Assembly: GCF_016786215.1 (NCBI RefSeq) | Contig: NZ_JADOBG010000002.1 | Coordinates: 124,001-188,000 of the forward strand | Direction: 5' to 3' | DNA from: Legionella bononiensis | Lineage (GTDB): Bacteria > Pseudomonadota > Gammaproteobacteria > Legionellales > Legionellaceae | DNA length: 64,000 bases | Part shown: piece after piece, positions 60,713 through 64,000 of the stretch | Layout of the letters: the number at the start of each line of letters is the position of its first letter | Numbering within the stretch: the first letter of the stretch is position 1 | The notes under the pieces: model-generated | The model's database searches: none | The model's input: the letters and a program-made list of their open reading frames with translations, nothing else | What the model was told of the DNA's origin: nothing | Translations under genes and position numbers: made by a program

Positions 60713-61738
60713 ATGAAATATGTAAAACGGAAAATTAGAAAAATATTGCTTTTAGGGCTTCTATCATTTTTTAGTAGCACTAGTTTCGCAGAAGGTGGGT
60801 TACCAAAATTATTTTTGTTTTTGGGTGGAAACGAGGCAATTTCATATGAACATGTCCTCAAGAATAACTGTATAAATGGAGTGCAAATTGTTTACTCTTG
60901 GAAACAATTAGAACCTAAAAAAGGCGTTTATGATTTTTCAAAAATTGAAAATGACTTAGAATTTCTTAATAAAGTCCATAAAAAACTCTTTATCCAAATA
61001 CAAGACCGATCATTTACTCCCGATGTATTTAACGTTCCTGACTATATCCGCGAAGAAGACATATATCATGGTGGAGTGGAAATGCAATATGATTTTCCTG
61101 GGGAAGGAAAACCTATTACAACAGGATGGGTAGCACGAACATGGGATCCTGCTGTAAAAGCTCGTTTTCAATTATTAATAAAAAAATTAGGATCTCAATT
61201 TGATGGGAAAATTTACGGTATAAACCTACCAGAAACATCGGCTGATTTTGACCCTGACCATATGCCTAAAGACTTCACATCAGATAAGTATTTTTATTCA
61301 GTAATTGATAATATTAGTTACCTAAAAAATGCTTTTCAAAAAAGTAGCGTTATCCAGTATGTCAATTTTTTTCCAGGAGAATGGAACAATGACCATCATT
61401 ATATGAGTAGGCTATTTGATTTCGCCATGAATCACCACATTGGTTTAGGTGGCCCTGATGTTGTACCTTATAAAGATTCTCAAATGAAAAATAGCTATCC
61501 TTTTTTTCATAAATTTAAAGGTAAACTATTGACGGCTATAGCTATCCAAGAACCTGATTACACTTATAAAAACCCAAGTACCGGTGATTTTTACAGTTTT
61601 TCTGATTTCTATTCTTTCTCGAAAGAATACTTAGGTGCTTCAATTCTATTTTGGAACGTAGAAGAACCATTTTTTTCTGATCAGCTTTTACCTAGATTAG
61701 GTACTAACTATTTTAAATGCCATGAACAAAATGCTTAG
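60713..61738 (+). CDS. Secreted TIM-barrel glycosidase-like protein, transposon cargo
   Basis: 341 residues from ATG 60713, with a signal peptide (ending SFA-E). GVQIVYSWKQLEPKKGVYDF resembles the start of GH42/GH10-like TIM-barrel glycosidases. Candidate catalytic Glu residues lie in INLPETSAD and FWNVEEPF, and the late TYKNPSTGDF is unassigned. The last codons run into the right terminal repeat. I know no such gene as regular Tn3 cargo. The start lacks a clear ribosome site; an upstream start at 60653 overlaps the beta-lactamase end. Confidence 0.65.
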   Translation: MKYVKRKIRKILLLGLLSFFSSTSFAEGGLPKLFLFLGGNEAISYEHVLKNNCINGVQIVYSWKQLEPKKGVYDFSKIENDLEFLNKVHKKLFIQIQDRSFTPDVFNVPDYIREEDIYHGGVEMQYDFPGEGKPITTGWVARTWDPAVKARFQLLIKKLGSQFDGKIYGINLPETSADFDPDHMPKDFTSDKYFYSVIDNISYLKNAFQKSSVIQYVNFFPGEWNNDHHYMSRLFDFAMNHHIGLGGPDVVPYKDSQMKNSYPFFHKFKGKLLTAIAIQEPDYTYKNPSTGDFYSFSDFYSFSKEYLGASILFWNVEEPFFSDQLLPRLGTNYFKCHEQNA

Positions 61739-61771
61739 AGTACCTTTTCGTTCCAATGATTGTCACACCCC
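61732..61771. repeat. Right terminal inverted repeat of transposon
   Basis: 40 bases, mirror of 56009-56048, followed by the TACTT duplication at 61772-61776. The glycosidase-like stop lies within its first bases. Confidence 0.93.
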
Positions 61772-62087
61772 TACTTCTATCCACCAATAACCAATCGCCT
61801 GAAAAGATTCCCGCATCCACCATGGAGTCTCCCGTGGCTTGCAACACAAAAGTCGCAGAAGGATGCCTAATGAACTTGGTATTTAAATCCAAATATCCTT
61901 CAATGTAATCATCGGCAGGTGATGGGAATCCGGCTTGGACTTTACTGGAAAAAACCGGAAGCTGATAGTTAGGCTTCTCTTTTAATCGCTCAAGCTCCGC
62001 CAATAGCGACATAGGTATCCGAACCGCTTTAGTAGGTTCTCCTTTTGGACGACCTGCCCCTGCTCTTGTTCCACCTCGTGGTGACAT
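61772..62087 (-). pseudogene. umuD: umuD, 5' part (split by Tn3-family element)
   Basis: This piece starts at ATG 62087 with GAGGG upstream. It has an N-terminal extension (GGTRAGAGRPKGEPTKAVRI) not present in E. coli UmuD, then the self-cleavage region AGFPSPADDYIE with Ala-Gly instead of Cys-Gly, and the catalytic Ser in GDSMVDAG. The frame is lost when it enters the transposon at 61771. Confidence 0.92.
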
Positions 62088-62118
62088 GATACCCTCTTTT
62101 TTGATTTTTGTTACAAAT

Positions 62119-62147
62119 ATCATAGACAGGGAAAATTATGCTGTAAA
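62119..62147 (-). promoter_or_regulatory. Probable umuD promoter
   Basis: On the minus strand TTTACA (62142-62147) and TATGAT (62119-62124) are exactly 17 bases apart, each five of six to the sigma-70 consensus, about 32 bases before the umuD start. An ACAG...CTGT pair overlaps the spacer. I found no E. coli-type LexA box. Confidence 0.6.
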
Positions 62148-62213
62148 GATCACCAAAGGTACAAAAGTGGGGGAAGATGACTTAAGTCAACGGGAATATT
62201 AGGAAAAATATTT

Positions 62214-62891
62214 TTATCTTTTTATTTGGGGCAAGGGCTCCATAGCCAAAGGATGGTCGAAATCGGCTTTATTGACTAAAGTCGACACGCGATACCCTTC
62301 TAAATCGTCATAAGAATATGGTTTTAACAAAGCCAATAGATCCTCTTTTGGGCATTGTGAATTATCTAGCCAAAGAGATTGGGCCTCCCTATCTAAAATT
62401 ACAGGCATTCGATGATGAACTGATTGCATCAGTGGATTGGCATCGGTGGTGATTAAGCAACACGAATGAATCACTTCAGTCCTAAGTTGCCACGTATCCC
62501 AAAGAGCTGCTACAGCGAGCAACTCCTGATTGATCTTGCGAAAGAAATAGGGTTGCTTTACACTTCCTTCCACATGCCACTCATAAAATCCGCTCATCGG
62601 CATTAAACATCGTTTAGATTTCATGGCATTTCGAAAAGCTGGTTTTTCAAAAAGAGTTTCAGCGCGTGCATTAATAAGGCTTCCAATTTTTTTCCTGTCA
62701 GCTGTCCAGGAAGGAATTAATCCCCAGCGCAATACAACACTTTGCAATTCATCGGTATTGGTTTTGACAAGGCAAACCACATCGGCACCCGGAGCAATAT
62801 TAAATCGTGGAGTAATTTCAACAGAATTAGATAAATGAAATTCATACTTTAACTTCTCATAAGAAGCCACATAAGCAAATCGACCACACAT
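62214..62891 (-). CDS. HMCES/YedK abasic-site DNA-protein crosslinking enzyme
   Basis: 225 residues of the SRAP family. The processed N terminus has catalytic Cys2 (MCGRFA). Other active-site residues are Asn74 (INARAETL), Glu104 (GFYEW) and His160 (SVHHRMPVIL). It shields abasic sites in single-stranded DNA by covalent attachment. It lies upstream of the umuD promoter in the same direction, in line with a damage-response role. Ribosome site AAGAGGG. Confidence 0.93.
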   Translation of the reverse strand: MCGRFAYVASYEKLKYEFHLSNSVEITPRFNIAPGADVVCLVKTNTDELQSVVLRWGLIPSWTADRKKIGSLINARAETLFEKPAFRNAMKSKRCLMPMSGFYEWHVEGSVKQPYFFRKINQELLAVAALWDTWQLRTEVIHSCCLITTDANPLMQSVHHRMPVILDREAQSLWLDNSQCPKEDLLALLKPYSYDDLEGYRVSTLVNKADFDHPLAMEPLPQIKR

Positions 62892-63248
62892 GCCTTTACC
62901 CTCTTAAGATGCATAGAATGAGTATAGTCGGAATAATCGCAACGTTAGCCATCGAGTATTAGGCTAAGAAAATGACTTGGGGACACTAGATTTTTCAATT
63001 GTTAGGGATAGAGAGCAGAAATGGATAGTTTTTTAGTCAAAAATCATTGTCTTTAAAATGCTGATTCAATGCTCATAATTCTAATTGGTGGCATGAGTAG
63101 AGAAAAGTTTATAAGCAACCAGAACATTGCTATAAAGACCAGAGAACATGATCCGTTGCTTGTTTTGCAAATATTTTCCCATTAATAGGCATAATTACGT
63201 TATAACCCACGAACTTTACACAACGTTATCAACAGATATTGTGGATAA
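62892..63248. other. Intergenic region with DnaA-box-like sites
   Basis: A 357-base gene-free stretch between HMCES and parB. TGTGGATAA at 63240-63248 is a perfect DnaA box on the minus strand; TTATCAACA at 63226-63234 is one mismatch away. Nothing else recognised. It may be an origin-proximal region of a second replicon. Confidence 0.45.
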
Positions 63249-64000
63249 CTAACCTCTTTCGCTCATTAGCTTAATAAGCCAATCCACCTCACTAGCAGAA
63301 TTCACCTCAATAATCACTTTTCCTTTACCTTCAGCATTTACTTTTACAGAAACATTAGTGGTAAATTGTTGGGATAGATAAGTACTCCACTCCTCACATT
63401 TATCATGAGGTATAGCCGAAGAAATAGTTTTGTTATGCCCCTCATCACTGGAGGACTTCAATCGATTGGCTAAGGCCTCGGTATCACGCACATTAAGTTG
63501 TTTATCAATAACGATGCATGCAACCTGATATTGCTGTTCTTGGGAAAGTTTCAAAAGGGATCTAGCGTGCCCCATATCAATCTTACCCTCGCTCAACATC
63601 TCTATTACTCTAGGCTCTAAAGATAATAAGCGAAGCGAATTAGTAATCGAAACCCTAGAACGCCCTATCATCTGTGCCATGTCCTCATGAGTCATTTGAA
63701 AGTCTTCACGAAACCGATTCAATGCTAATGCCTCTTCGATTGGATTTAGATTTTCACGTTGAATATTTTCAATCAGTGAAAATGCAAGGGCAACATTATC
63801 ATCAATATTTCTGACGATAACAGGTACATAAGTTAATCCAGCCTTTTTCGCTGCTCGCCAACGTCTTTCACCAGCAATAATCTCATAACGATCTTCTGCT
63901 ATCTTTCTAACAATAAGGGGTTGGATAATCCCTTGAACTTTAATGGAGTTTGCGAGCTCATCTAAAATAGATTCGTCAAATTGTTTTCGAGGCTGGTATT
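63249..64000 (-). CDS. parB: ParB/Spo0J-type partition protein (partial, 5' end off window)
   Basis: The frame is open to the right edge (about 250 codons) and stops at 63249. It has QPRKQFDESILDELANSIKV, GERRWRAAKKAGL, FSLIENIQRENLNPIEEALA, the helix-turn-helix MTHEDMAQMIGRSRVSITNS and a C-terminal dimer domain. It is similar in type to the ParB at 20120 but clearly diverged. Its ParA partner, if any, lies beyond the window. Confidence 0.9.
   Translation of the reverse strand, partial: YQPRKQFDESILDELANSIKVQGIIQPLIVRKIAEDRYEIIAGERRWRAAKKAGLTYVPVIVRNIDDNVALAFSLIENIQRENLNPIEEALALNRFREDFQMTHEDMAQMIGRSRVSITNSLRLLSLEPRVIEMLSEGKIDMGHARSLLKLSQEQQYQVACIVIDKQLNVRDTEALANRLKSSSDEGHNKTISSAIPHDKCEEWSTYLSQQFTTNVSVKVNAEGKGKVIIEVNSASEVDWLIKLMSERG

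Larger units (their letters stand above)
56009..61771. mobile_element. Tn3-family transposon carrying blaOXA, inserted in umuD
   Basis: A 5763-base element. Perfect 40-bp terminal inverted repeats lie at 56009-56048 and 61732-61771, beginning GGGGTGTGACAATC and ending CTCTAAGCA. The flanking direct repeats are TACTT at 56004-56008 and 61772-61776, the 5-bp duplication typical of Tn3. Contents: tnpA leftward, res region, tnpR, an OXA beta-lactamase and a secreted glycosidase-like gene. Confidence 0.95.

Noticed and set aside
62085-62160. LexA-type SOS box before umuD
   Set aside because: No CTGT-N8-ACAG match; the ACAG...CTGT pair there is in the opposite orientation and may be chance.
1-64000. 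CRISPR arrays, rRNA or tRNA genes
   Set aside because: No regularly spaced identical repeats with unique spacers and no tRNA-like arm pattern was found by eye.

Overview
The window looks like part of an AT-rich plasmid, most likely from Legionella or a close relative. The evidence is a complete replication/partition block, an F-type conjugation (tra/trb) locus preceded by the Legionella-typical lvrA-lvrB-lvrC(CsrA paralogue) set, and a class D beta-lactamase of the Legionella kind. The species call is inference from gene order and protein recognition. No rRNA, tRNA or CRISPR array was seen.

Layout. (1) 1-4318: rightward metabolic and accessory genes (RraA-like, dienelactone hydrolase-like, SnoaL-like, a DNA adenine methylase fused to a monooxygenase-like domain, a GNAT). 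(2) 4439-14311: about 16 tightly packed leftward genes, many overlapping by ATGA or GTGA. They encode GNAT acetyltransferases alone and fused to cupin, methyltransferase or a second GNAT, two cupin proteins, an APH-type kinase, an S66 (MccF/LdcA) peptidase, and the tRNA-editing proteins AlaX and YbaK. A divergent XRE-cupin regulator faces this operon across two matching palindromes. A second leftward set (14995-18180) continues the theme. (3) 18263-24483: recX, a small tyrosine recombinase, a WGR-like protein with a clamp-binding tail, then a parA-parB-x-rep-parB operon. Iterons lie upstream at 24685-24826, with one stray copy beyond an IS630 element. (4) 27376-33313: a signalling module made of a receiver-domain protein, a 75-residue stand-alone DHp-like protein, a hybrid histidine kinase with two receivers, a periplasmic binding protein, an alpha/beta hydrolase and an XRE/S24-like repressor whose protease residues are missing. 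(5) 33550-50832: lvrA, lvrB, lvrC and traT, then traA L E K B V C trbI W U trbC N F trbB H, ending in a truncated traG. (6) 50833-64000: a mosaic of a GNAT cassette between 38-bp inverted repeats, then a leftward DNA-damage operon (HMCES, umuD, umuC, dinB, alkB). That operon is broken twice: alkB by an IS630 element (52164-53292, TA duplication) plus a frameshift, and umuD by a 5.76-kb Tn3-family transposon (56009-61771, 5-bp duplication TACTT) carrying tnpA, tnpR, an OXA beta-lactamase and a secreted glycosidase-like gene. A third parB runs off the right end.

The most interesting system is the signalling module. It holds the parts of a full His-Asp-His-Asp phosphorelay and shares an operon with the repressor that faces the conjugation genes, which suggests extracellular-signal control of plasmid transfer. 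The second is the long acetyltransferase/tRNA-editing/peptidase operon with its own regulator and operators, which could be a resistance or immunity island against translation-targeting compounds. Both functional readings are inferences.
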